A stretch of 64,000 nt of DNA from positions 1 through 64,000 of the forward strand of contig CAWVSL010000008.1 of assembly GCA_963933115.1 (NCBI GenBank). The letters are read 5' to 3'. Position 1 is the stretch's first letter, and each line of letters begins with the position of its first letter. This document shows, piece after piece, positions 45,283-53,367 of this stretch. The position numbers were made by a program, and so were the translations under genes. Below the pieces are notes generated by a model. The model was given only the letters and a program-made list of their open reading frames with translations, had not been told where the DNA came from and did not search any database. The stretch is from JALJPB01 sp963933115 (GTDB lineage: Bacteria; Pseudomonadota; Gammaproteobacteria; Enterobacterales; Alteromonadaceae).

Positions 45283-46383
45283 CTACCTATTTTTTAAATA
45301 TTCTTTTAACGTTAAATCGTTGTAAGTACTAATTTGAGTCAAAAACGCACTGTAAGACTGCCAAACTTTAGCAAAACCCTCATCATTATTTGCTTGCTCT
45401 ATCATCACTTCTTTAGTGAACACCTTTAGTTGCCGCAAAACTTCTGGAGGAAATTGACGAAGTTTTACTTGGTGCTTTTCAACTAATACCTTTAACGCAT
45501 TATTATTTCGGGCATTATACTCATCTAATGTATCTTCATTGACTGCTCTAGCGGCTACTTCAATAATTTTTTGCAAATCTTTGGGTAAGGCATTAAAAGC
45601 CTTTTCATTAATTAAGAACTCTAACCCCGCAGACGGTTCATGCCATACCGACGTATAGTAATACTCTGCCGCTTGATAAAAGCCAAAGGCTAAATCATTA
45701 TAAGGTCCTACCCACTCAGACGCATCAATGGCGCCACTTTGCAGAGACGAAAATATCTCGCCTCCCGTTAAATTGACTGGAATTGCGCCGGCTTTTTTAA
45801 GGACATCACCACCTAAGCCAGGCATTCGCATTTTGAGACCTTTTAAGTCGTCAATGCTATTGATTTCCTTTTTAAACCAACCACCAAACTGTGGGCCAGT
45901 ATTCCCCCCCGCCATAGGAATAATACCAAACGGTTTATATTGTTCATGCCATAATTCTAAACCACCACCATAGTGTAACCAAGCGTTTAATTCAGTTGCT
46001 GTCATACCGAAAGGCAACGCACCAAAAAGAGGTGAAGCCGGTATTTTACCCTTCCAATAATAGGAGCCACTATGGCCGATTTCCACAGTGCCTTGGGAGA
46101 CATTATCAAAAACCTCAAAACCTGGAACGAGCTCACCAGCACCGTAAACTTTTATCGTTAAACGACCACCACTCATTTCGTTGACATATTTAGCAAATTT
46201 TTCTGGAGCCATACCCAAACCTGGAAAGTTTTTGGGCCAAGAGGTAATCATTTTCCACTGATATGTTTGCGTAGGATCGAGTTTGGTAACAACCCCTTGT
46301 TTTGATTCTTTACTACAACCACTCATGAATAAAACCAACGACGTTAATATAAGTAACGTTTTGGTGAATAAATTTATCTTCAT
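45283..46383 (-). CDS. dctP: TRAP transporter substrate-binding lipoprotein (DctP/TakP-like)
   Basis: 366 residues. A lipoprotein signal ends in LFMSGCSKE (Cys near residue 23), so it is probably anchored rather than free in the periplasm. WPKNFPGLGMAPEKFAKYV, YYWKGKIPASPLFGALPFG and WVGPYNDLAFGFYQAAEYY (two parts) match the TakP-like DctP subfamily that binds alpha-keto acids and related carboxylates. It follows dctM by about 30 bp in a Q-M-P operon. The substrate is inferred only at the level of a small organic acid. Confidence 0.9.
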   Translation of the reverse strand: MKINLFTKTLLILTSLVLFMSGCSKESKQGVVTKLDPTQTYQWKMITSWPKNFPGLGMAPEKFAKYVNEMSGGRLTIKVYGAGELVPGFEVFDNVSQGTVEIGHSGSYYWKGKIPASPLFGALPFGMTATELNAWLHYGGGLELWHEQYKPFGIIPMAGGNTGPQFGGWFKKEINSIDDLKGLKMRMPGLGGDVLKKAGAIPVNLTGGEIFSSLQSGAIDASEWVGPYNDLAFGFYQAAEYYYTSVWHEPSAGLEFLINEKAFNALPKDLQKIIEVAARAVNEDTLDEYNARNNNALKVLVEKHQVKLRQFPPEVLRQLKVFTKEVMIEQANNDEGFAKVWQSYSAFLTQISTYNDLTLKEYLKNR

Positions 46384-46413
46384 TATTATTTCCCTGTTAA
46401 CACTTTATGTTCT

Positions 46414-47799
46414 TTAACCATAGATAAAACTAGGTAACCAAGTAATCAACTCAGGCCAAACGGCCAAAGTAATCAGTAAGAGAAGTTGCATAACAATAAA
46501 AGGAATCACACCACGATAGATATCAGTAGTTCGAACCGCTTTATCGGCAACCCCACGTAAATAAAACAATGCAAAACCAAACGGTGGTGTTAAAAATGAA
46601 GTTTGTAAATTAATGGCTATCATAATGCCTAACCAAATAGGATCAAGTCCCATGGCTAATAAAATTGGGGCAACAATAGGCACCACGACAAAAGTAATTT
46701 CAATAAAGTCTAAAATAAAGCCCAATAAAAAAATCACCAACATAACGACAAGTGTTGCGCCAATAACACCACCTGGCATTTGCTCAAAAACACCTTGAAT
46801 AAGCTCTTCACCACCAAAACCTCGAAAAACTAGCGAAAACAAATTAGCGCCAATCAAAATCAAAAACACCATTGAGGTGATTTTTGTCGTGTTCTGCATT
46901 ACGGCGGTTAAGTTTTTTAGGGTGAGTTGCTTTTGCCCTATCGCTAATAATGTTGCACCCATAGCGCCAACACCCGCAGCCTCAGTCGGTGTTGCAAAAC
47001 CAAATAAAATCGAACCAAGGACAATAAACATTAATAATAAAGGGGGGAGTAATGCAGTGAGCATCAATTCAATCTTAGACTGCTCACCTGATATATTAGC
47101 AATATCCTCTTCACTCAACCTTGGTACATTTTGTGGTTTAAATACAGCCATAGCGATACAATATAAGAGATAAAAGCCAACTAGAATCATCCCAGGAATT
47201 ACCGCACCAGCAAAAAGATCACCGACAGTAACAGTTTTAGGGTTAAATATCCCTAAGGTTAACTGAGCTTTTTGATAAGCATTAGAGAGGACATCTCCCA
47301 ATAAGACTAATGCAATTGATGGGGGAATAATTTGGCCTAAAGTACCTGTTGCACAAATAAGTCCAGAAGAAAATGTTGGACTATACCCTCTTTTAAGCAT
47401 AGTTGGTAATGATAGTAAGCCCATAGTGACAACTGTTGCACCAACGATACCTGTGCTGGCAGCAAGTAACATACCGACCAAAGTAACAGAGATAGCTAAA
47501 CCCCCATTGAATCGGCCAAAAAGTAATGACATGGCGTTAAGCAAATTTCCCGCAATTTTTGAACGTTCTAACATTGAACCCATAAAAACAAATAACGGCA
47601 CAGCTAATAAAGTTTGGTTATTAATGGTGCCAAATATTCGACTAGGAAATGCACCTAAAAAAGTCAAATCAAACACATCAAATAAACTGCCAACACCAGC
47701 GAATAATAGTGCGGTACCTGCTAAAGATAGGGCGACTGGATAACCAAGTAACAAGACACAACAGACAACAATAAACATTAAAAGTGAGATATATTCCAT
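46414..47799 (-). CDS. dctM: TRAP transporter large permease DctM
   Basis: 461 residues, about twelve hydrophobic segments. GYPVALSLAGTALLFAG near the N-terminus and the loop IPPSIALVLLGDVL, with TPTEAAGVGAMGA later, are DctM signatures. It couples Na+ (or H+) flow to uptake of the substrate delivered by DctP, which fits a marine Na+ economy. Its start abuts and overlaps the dctQ stop by one base. Confidence 0.94.
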   Translation of the reverse strand: MEYISLLMFIVVCCVLLLGYPVALSLAGTALLFAGVGSLFDVFDLTFLGAFPSRIFGTINNQTLLAVPLFVFMGSMLERSKIAGNLLNAMSLLFGRFNGGLAISVTLVGMLLAASTGIVGATVVTMGLLSLPTMLKRGYSPTFSSGLICATGTLGQIIPPSIALVLLGDVLSNAYQKAQLTLGIFNPKTVTVGDLFAGAVIPGMILVGFYLLYCIAMAVFKPQNVPRLSEEDIANISGEQSKIELMLTALLPPLLLMFIVLGSILFGFATPTEAAGVGAMGATLLAIGQKQLTLKNLTAVMQNTTKITSMVFLILIGANLFSLVFRGFGGEELIQGVFEQMPGGVIGATLVVMLVIFLLGFILDFIEITFVVVPIVAPILLAMGLDPIWLGIMIAINLQTSFLTPPFGFALFYLRGVADKAVRTTDIYRGVIPFIVMQLLLLITLAVWPELITWLPSFIYG

Positions 47800-48362
47800 T
47801 ATTTAATCTCAACATTTTGCTGTGGTTCTTTTTCAAGGTCATCATCAGTTAAAGTTAAAAGGTGTCGGCCAATTTCTGCAGCACCCTGGATTGATAACGT
47901 CACCGCTAATATCAATAAATAACTTTTATTTAAATAGACGAATGGTAAACCACCAGCTTCAGGCGACTTTTCTAGTATCCGCCAAGCAGCAGAAACATAA
48001 CCAAAACTGATAAAAAAAATAAAGAAACAAACGGGAAGCAATAAGAAAATGCCACCGAAAACATTAACTAAAGCCTGATTTTTTTTTGAAAATTTCTGAT
48101 AAAAAATATCGACACGAACATGTCCATTGGCTTTAAGCGTATAAGCGGCACCAAGCATAAAGACTAAACCATGGCAATAAATCACTGACTCTTGCATAGC
48201 AATTGAGCCAAAGTTAAAACCATATCGCATCACCACAATAATAAAAGTTAATACCACCATCAATAGAGTTAACCATGAGATAGTTTTACCGATAAATTCA
48301 GTAAATTTATCAATAAACCTCACCATAGAAGTTGCTCTATATCTAAAGTCAGTTTTTGGCAT
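47799..48362 (-). CDS. dctQ: TRAP transporter small permease DctQ
   Basis: 187 residues with four hydrophobic segments (for example TISWLTLLMVVLTFIIVVM), the DctQ topology, and the family segment GHVRVDIFYQKFS. It is the first gene of the dctQMP operon. A second ATG 12 codons in (MVRFIDKF) is an alternative start. Confidence 0.9.
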   Translation of the reverse strand: MPKTDFRYRATSMVRFIDKFTEFIGKTISWLTLLMVVLTFIIVVMRYGFNFGSIAMQESVIYCHGLVFMLGAAYTLKANGHVRVDIFYQKFSKKNQALVNVFGGIFLLLPVCFFIFFISFGYVSAAWRILEKSPEAGGLPFVYLNKSYLLILAVTLSIQGAAEIGRHLLTLTDDDLEKEPQQNVEIK

Positions 48363-48460
48363 AAAAATTCTCTAAATTTATTATTATTATTATATCAACA
48401 GATAAATAGCAGTAAACGCTTGAAAAAGGAATCAGTTAATGAGGCATTCAACGCAAATGA

Positions 48461-48781
48461 TTAGTTTTTTTTCCCACCACCTAAGCAGTTAGGTGACAAA
48501 GGCGTATTATCCGCATAATAATCATGCCATTCTTTTTCAGTGTAAGTATGTAGTGCTAATGCATGAATTTTTTCAGCTAACTCATTAGCTAATATTTTAT
48601 TTACGGCACGGTGGCGCTTAATTAAACGTTCTTCTTCAAAACTATTAGTAACAATAATAACTTTAAAATGCGACTCACTTCCCGGCGGTACATTATGCTT
48701 ATTACTTTCATTAATCACATCTAAGTACAATGGGGAGAATGCGGTAAGTAGTTTTTCTTCAATAATAGCTTTTGTGGTCAT
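48461..48781 (-). CDS. bolA: BolA family protein
   Basis: 106 residues. The BolA fold signature is clear: HFKVIIVTNSFEEERLIKRH (in two parts) followed by RAVNKILANEL, and the helix ALALHTYTEKEW. BolA proteins pair with monothiol glutaredoxins to handle Fe-S clusters and affect morphology under stress. The position before rlmG and yajG resembles other Alteromonadales as far as I recall. It could be the classical BolA or a paralogue. Confidence 0.88.
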   Translation of the reverse strand: MTTKAIIEEKLLTAFSPLYLDVINESNKHNVPPGSESHFKVIIVTNSFEEERLIKRHRAVNKILANELAEKIHALALHTYTEKEWHDYYADNTPLSPNCLGGGKKN

Positions 48782-48936
48782 AAATTATCCTTAATAGGTT
48801 ATGTAGTTGACGTTGATTTTTAAACTACCTGACTCAATCAGTGTAAATTTTGGTTTTTTATTGCTTACTATTTTGTCACAATAGTCAATTGTAAAAAAGC
48901 AGTTCACATCAATCAACCAATATAAGTTAATTAGCC

Positions 48937-50097
48937 ATGCTCAGCCCTTTTATTATTAATGACAAAAATCTATTTTTAGATCGTTTTCCTGTATCCCAAG
49001 TTAATCGAAGTTTACAAGCTTGGGATGCTGCAGATGAGTACTTAATTAATTACATTACTGAACAAGTATTAGTCAAAAAAAACAGTAGCATACTTATTTT
49101 TAATGATACTTTTGGTGCACTTACCACAAATTTATCAATTGATGGCAATCCAGTTTACTGTGTTAATGATTCACTGTTAAGCGAGCAAGGCATTAAACAT
49201 AACCTTGAACAAAATCACCTATCTACAGGTAATGTTCATTATTTAACGAGTTTAGAACCACTGCCGAGTAATATCGATTTAGTCGTATATAAAATTCCCA
49301 AAAGTAAATCGCTACTTAATTACCAGTTGTTAGAGATTAAAAACACCTATCCTGAACATTTAATTTTTATTGCAGGCGATCGTGCGAAAGAAATTCATAG
49401 TTCAACTTTAAAAATATTTGAAAAACATCTGGGTACCACAACTACATCGTTAGCGTTAAAAAAAGCACGTTTAGTCTTCTGTCAATTAGACCAAAAGAAC
49501 AAGCAGCAATCTCCTTTCCCAACTATTTGGGACTTAGAACCGACCTATCCGGTTACCACTAAGTTTACTATTTCTAATCACGCTAATGTTTACGCCCGCG
49601 ATAAATTAGATCTTGGTGCTAGATATTTACTTCAAAGCCTACCTAATGTAGCACAAGGGGCAAAAGTTATTGATTTAGGCTGCGGTAATGGTGTGCTTGG
49701 TTTAACAGTACTTGCAGCACAACCCCTTGCTGAAATACATTTTGTCGATGAGTCTTATATGGCAATAGACTCAGCAAAAAGTAATATAGAGAAAAACTTA
49801 CCTGAGCAATTAGCACAATGTGAGTTTACAGTTAATGATTGTTTAACAAATATAAATGAGCGCAATATAGACTTGGTGTTATGTAACCCCCCTTTTCACC
49901 AACAAACAGCAACCACTGACCATATCGCTTGGCAAATGTTTAATGATGCCTTTAGGGTACTAAAAAAAGGCGGTGAATTAAGAATAATTGGTAATAGGCA
50001 ATTAGGTTATCATGTGAAGTTAAAAAGAATTTTTGGTAATTATAATGAGATCGCTACGAATAATAAATTTGTCACTTTATCAGCAAAACGCCTTTAG
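48937..50097 (+). CDS. rlmG: 23S rRNA (guanine-N2) methyltransferase RlmG
   Basis: 386 residues. Two tandem methyltransferase-like domains: a degenerate N-terminal one starting FPVSQVNRSLQAWDAADEYL, and a catalytic C-terminal one with VIDLGCGNGVLGLTVL (SAM motif, residues 244-259) and LVLCNPPFHQ. The LQAWDAADEYL opening and the segment TTTTSLALKKARL fit RlmG (m2G1835) better than its relative RsmC. It diverges from the bolA-family gene and is followed by yajG. Confidence 0.9.
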   Translation: MLSPFIINDKNLFLDRFPVSQVNRSLQAWDAADEYLINYITEQVLVKKNSSILIFNDTFGALTTNLSIDGNPVYCVNDSLLSEQGIKHNLEQNHLSTGNVHYLTSLEPLPSNIDLVVYKIPKSKSLLNYQLLEIKNTYPEHLIFIAGDRAKEIHSSTLKIFEKHLGTTTTSLALKKARLVFCQLDQKNKQQSPFPTIWDLEPTYPVTTKFTISNHANVYARDKLDLGARYLLQSLPNVAQGAKVIDLGCGNGVLGLTVLAAQPLAEIHFVDESYMAIDSAKSNIEKNLPEQLAQCEFTVNDCLTNINERNIDLVLCNPPFHQQTATTDHIAWQMFNDAFRVLKKGGELRIIGNRQLGYHVKLKRIFGNYNEIATNNKFVTLSAKRL

Positions 50098-50132
50098 CCT
50101 TTCTCATCGCTTAAAAACATAAGGAAATAACA

Positions 50133-50714
50133 ATGAACTTTTTTAGAATTCCCTCCGTATTAATGATTGTAACTTGTTTGTCTAGCTGTGCTGACAACCC
50201 CCGTCATTTAATATTGGCGCCGGAATTAAATTTACCAACAGTATCCAAATACAATAACAAGCAAGCACAATTGAATGTCACTGACTTACGGACGGCTAGG
50301 CATGTAGTTCAAGTTTTACATAAAGGAAAACCTTCTAAGTTAATGACTTCAGAACAAACACTTAGTGAAACTATTAAAGAAGTCTTGGTAATGGAATTTG
50401 AAAATCAAGGCCTTAGTCTTAAGCAATTAACTAACAATCAAACTGCCGGTAATAAAGTTGAAATTATTATTGATGAGGCGCTGATAAATGTAAACCAAGC
50501 AACCATGTCTTATGACGCTAAAAGTAACATTAGCCTGCGTATTCAAGTGACAAATACTCAGCAAACATTAACCAAAACGTTTAATAGTAGAAATGATCGT
50601 TCAGGCCCATTGACTCCTGATGTTGCAGTTTTAGAACGCGATTTTAATCAACAGTTAACTGACGCCTTAATCAATATTTTAACCAGTGACGAAGTCATTC
50701 AGTTTATAAAATAG
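50133..50714 (+). CDS. yajG: YajG family lipoprotein
   Basis: 193 residues. A lipobox CLSSCADN places the lipidated Cys near residue 20. The mature part resembles YajG (VTDLRTARHVVQ; then RNDRSGPLTPDVAV), an outer-membrane-associated lipoprotein of unclear role, often upstream of ampG. Here a cyclophilin gene and an unknown gene lie between yajG and ampG. AAGG stands 7 bp before the ATG. Confidence 0.87.
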   Translation: MNFFRIPSVLMIVTCLSSCADNPRHLILAPELNLPTVSKYNNKQAQLNVTDLRTARHVVQVLHKGKPSKLMTSEQTLSETIKEVLVMEFENQGLSLKQLTNNQTAGNKVEIIIDEALINVNQATMSYDAKSNISLRIQVTNTQQTLTKTFNSRNDRSGPLTPDVAVLERDFNQQLTDALINILTSDEVIQFIK

Positions 50715-50722
50715 ATAACCTT

Positions 50723-51307
50723 ATGAAAATATTTTCACTGTTCTTGTTGTTACTAAGCTTTACTTTAAGTGCTCAAAATTTAGCGCTTGACCCGACAAAT
50801 ATTTACCCTAAAGTAAAGTTTGAAACCTCTATGGGCGATATTATTTTAGAACTGGATCGTGTCAAGGCGCCAATTACGGTTGATAATTTTCTAATGTATG
50901 TTGTCAATGGTCGGTATAACAACACACTTTTTCATCGCATCATGCCTGATTTTATTGTTCAAGGTGGAGGTTATGATACCGAATTTGGTCCAATAGAACT
51001 TTATAACGACATTGTTAACGAGTCAGGTAACGGCTCAAAAAATGAAGTCGGTACTATTGCCATGGCAAAAGAAAATCGCCCTCATACGGCTAATAGTCAA
51101 TTCTTTTTTAATGTTGGTGACAATAAAAATTTAGACCCCGGTAGGCATTGGGGCTATACAGTATTTGGCAACATTATTGAGGGTGAAGAAGTTATGACCG
51201 CGATGTCTGAGGTAAAGACACACTTTGATGAAAGTTTAAGTTGGGATGATGTGCCCATTAAACCAGTAATACTGATTAAAGCAACACTCTTACCTGAGGA
51301 TAATTAA
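50723..51307 (+). CDS. ppiA: Periplasmic peptidyl-prolyl cis-trans isomerase (cyclophilin)
   Basis: 194 residues. A signal peptide (FSLFLLLLSFTLSAQ) precedes a compact bacterial cyclophilin domain with the active-site run LFHRIMPDFIVQGGGY and ANSQFFFNVGDN. It accelerates prolyl isomerisation during folding in the periplasm. It begins 8 bp after yajG and is probably co-transcribed. The exact orthologue (PpiA, or PpiB with an added signal) is not decided by sequence alone. Confidence 0.9.
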   Translation: MKIFSLFLLLLSFTLSAQNLALDPTNIYPKVKFETSMGDIILELDRVKAPITVDNFLMYVVNGRYNNTLFHRIMPDFIVQGGGYDTEFGPIELYNDIVNESGNGSKNEVGTIAMAKENRPHTANSQFFFNVGDNKNLDPGRHWGYTVFGNIIEGEEVMTAMSEVKTHFDESLSWDDVPIKPVILIKATLLPEDN

Positions 51308-51468
51308 TAAGCAGCTAACATACTGTCGGTTAACACTAATTTTTTTCTTTATGTTTATACTCGATTAGTAAAGTATAAACATAAAGGCTGAAATTCAGAT
51401 TATAAATAGTAACTATTGGTAAATAATGGTTGAACATATTATTTGCTAAAATATATTAAGGAGTTTAA

Positions 51469-51798
51469 ATGATAATTGATCAGTTCATCAATGATAAAAC
51501 AACTCAATTAGAAGTATATATTACCTCAGTAATTGATAAGTCATTAAACTATATTGAACTTGACCTATTCGTTGTCGATACGATGAGTGAATGGACGTTA
51601 CTTGAAGTTACCGATGAAAGCCCTAACAATGCCAAAGAGCGTGTTTTTTGGCACTTACTTCACGAGATTAGTTTGCATGGTGCTCAAACAATTGAACATA
51701 ATCTTTATTTCAAAAGTGAAATAAAGGCTTGTCTTGATTTCTTTTCAGGAACTGGCAGCTATCCCATAGATTGTGTCGGCTGGCGTCCTATCGCTTAA
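51469..51798 (+). CDS. Conserved-looking protein of unknown function
   Basis: 109 residues, soluble, acidic, no signal peptide or membrane segment. I do not recognise the family. AAGGAG lies 7 bp before the ATG, so translation is well supported. The C-terminal part is unusually rich in aromatic, Cys and Gly residues (ending SYPIDCVGWRPIA), and a helical stretch WHLLHEISLHGAQTIEH precedes it. It stands between the cyclophilin and ampG, with its own apparent promoter region of about 160 bp. Confidence 0.7.
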   Translation: MIIDQFINDKTTQLEVYITSVIDKSLNYIELDLFVVDTMSEWTLLEVTDESPNNAKERVFWHLLHEISLHGAQTIEHNLYFKSEIKACLDFFSGTGSYPIDCVGWRPIA

Positions 51799-51896
51799 TT
51801 TTATTGTTGAATGATTTTCCACTTCTGTTATTAATAACTTTTTGATATTCTGGATAATCTTATTAAATCATGAATGACAACTAGGTTATAATTTCG

Positions 51897-53165
51897 ATGG
51901 CATCCTCTGCTTTAAAAGATTCAATCTTCAACCGACGAATGCTTATTTGTATATTTACTGGTTTTAGTTCGGGACTTCCCTTATTTATTCTTTATCAGCT
52001 TGTACCTGGCTGGCTGAGATCTGAAGGGGTTAGTCTAACGGAGATTGGCCTTTTTTCACTGATTGGTATCCCTTATGTTTGGAAATTCATTTGGTCTCCC
52101 TTTATGGATCGCTATTCTCTACCTCTGTTAGGTCGGAGGCGGAGCTGGATGCTATTTACCCAAATTGCTTTGCTACTTTCAATAGCTTGCTTTGGATTTG
52201 TTAACCCCGTTATCGATATTTGGTCGGTTGCTTATCTGGCCGCCGCCGTTGCTTTTTTTAGCGCTAGCCAGGATATTGTCCTAGATGCTTATCGTCGTGA
52301 GTTGTTGCCTGATAATGAACTAGGCCTTGGCAATTCTATACACGTTCAAGCTTACCGATTATCAGGTTTAGTACCAGGTTCACTCGCTTTTATTTTAGCT
52401 GACCATATAAGCTGGCAATCTGTATTTTTGATTGTTGCTGTCTTTATGTTTGTTGGTATCTTCCTTACGTTATCAATAAAAGAAATCAACCAAGAAATGG
52501 CTGCCCCTAAAACATTACGAGAAGCTGTTGTTTTACCCTTTAAAGATTTTATCAATAGGAAAGGTTTAAAACCTGCGCTGGAAATTTTAGTCTTCTTATT
52601 TCTCTATAAGCTGGGTGATAGCATGGCGACAGCGTTGCAAACACCTTTTTTTATTGACTTAGGTTTTAGTAAAACAGAAATTGGTGTCGTTGCTAAAACA
52701 GCGTCTTTAATAGCGATGACTATTGGCCTAGCGGTTGGTGGTATCGTTATGATTAAATTGAGCATTAACCGTGCCTTATGGCTTTTTGGTTTTGTGCAAA
52801 TTATCAGTATCTTAGGTTTTGCTGCTCTTGCGGAAATTGGTCATAATAGCTATGCTTTAGCTATGGCTATGGGCTTTGAATATTTAGGTGTCGGTTTAGG
52901 TACTGCTGCCTTTACCGCATTTATTGCTAAAACCACAAATCCAGCATTTGCAGCAACACAATTCGCTTTATTTACCGCATTAACTGCCCTGCCACGTACT
53001 TTTGCTAATGCAACTACCGGCGTGATAGTTGAGCAAATAGGTTGGACCAACTTTTACTTCATCTGTACCTTAATTGCGGTCCCTGGCATGTTAATGCTAT
53101 TGAGAATTGCACCTTGGAACGAAAATAAAACCCCATTAGATAACACAACAAAGGTTACCCCATGA
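51897..53165 (+). CDS. ampG: Muropeptide permease AmpG-like MFS transporter
   Basis: 422 residues with about twelve membrane segments. GFSSGLPLFILYQLVPGWLR at the start, WKFIWSPFMDRYSLP and ASQDIVLDAYRRELL are AmpG signatures. In the family it imports anhydro-muropeptides for cell-wall recycling and thereby influences beta-lactamase induction. The neighbouring yajG supports the name. A 56-codon frame overlaps its stop by 4 bp. Confidence 0.92.
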   Translation: MASSALKDSIFNRRMLICIFTGFSSGLPLFILYQLVPGWLRSEGVSLTEIGLFSLIGIPYVWKFIWSPFMDRYSLPLLGRRRSWMLFTQIALLLSIACFGFVNPVIDIWSVAYLAAAVAFFSASQDIVLDAYRRELLPDNELGLGNSIHVQAYRLSGLVPGSLAFILADHISWQSVFLIVAVFMFVGIFLTLSIKEINQEMAAPKTLREAVVLPFKDFINRKGLKPALEILVFLFLYKLGDSMATALQTPFFIDLGFSKTEIGVVAKTASLIAMTIGLAVGGIVMIKLSINRALWLFGFVQIISILGFAALAEIGHNSYALAMAMGFEYLGVGLGTAAFTAFIAKTTNPAFAATQFALFTALTALPRTFANATTGVIVEQIGWTNFYFICTLIAVPGMLMLLRIAPWNENKTPLDNTTKVTP

Positions 53166-53332
53166 TCAAATTTTTATTTCTCCTCCCTATTATCATGTGC
53201 TTCATATGGTGGAAGTATCTCAACACTAAAGGTTTTAGTGTTAAAGAGGGTATAAGAGGCTTTATTTACATATTAATATTTAACACTGTCATCATAAGCT
53301 TTTTCATTACCATGATTTTTATTACGCACTGA
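53162..53332 (+). CDS. 56-residue membrane protein coupled to ampG
   Basis: ATG at 53162 overlaps the ampG stop in an ATGA arrangement, a common sign of translational coupling. The frame gives 56 residues with two hydrophobic helices (IKFLFLLPIIMCFIWW and IYILIFNTVIISFFITMIF) separated by a basic loop (KYLNTKGFSVKEGIR). It is too short for usual gene calls. No family is recognised; it could be a small accessory protein of AmpG. Confidence 0.6.
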   Translation: MIKFLFLLPIIMCFIWWKYLNTKGFSVKEGIRGFIYILIFNTVIISFFITMIFITH

Positions 53333-53367
53333 CTTTCGGACTCTGCCTTAAATAAACCCTATGGTGG

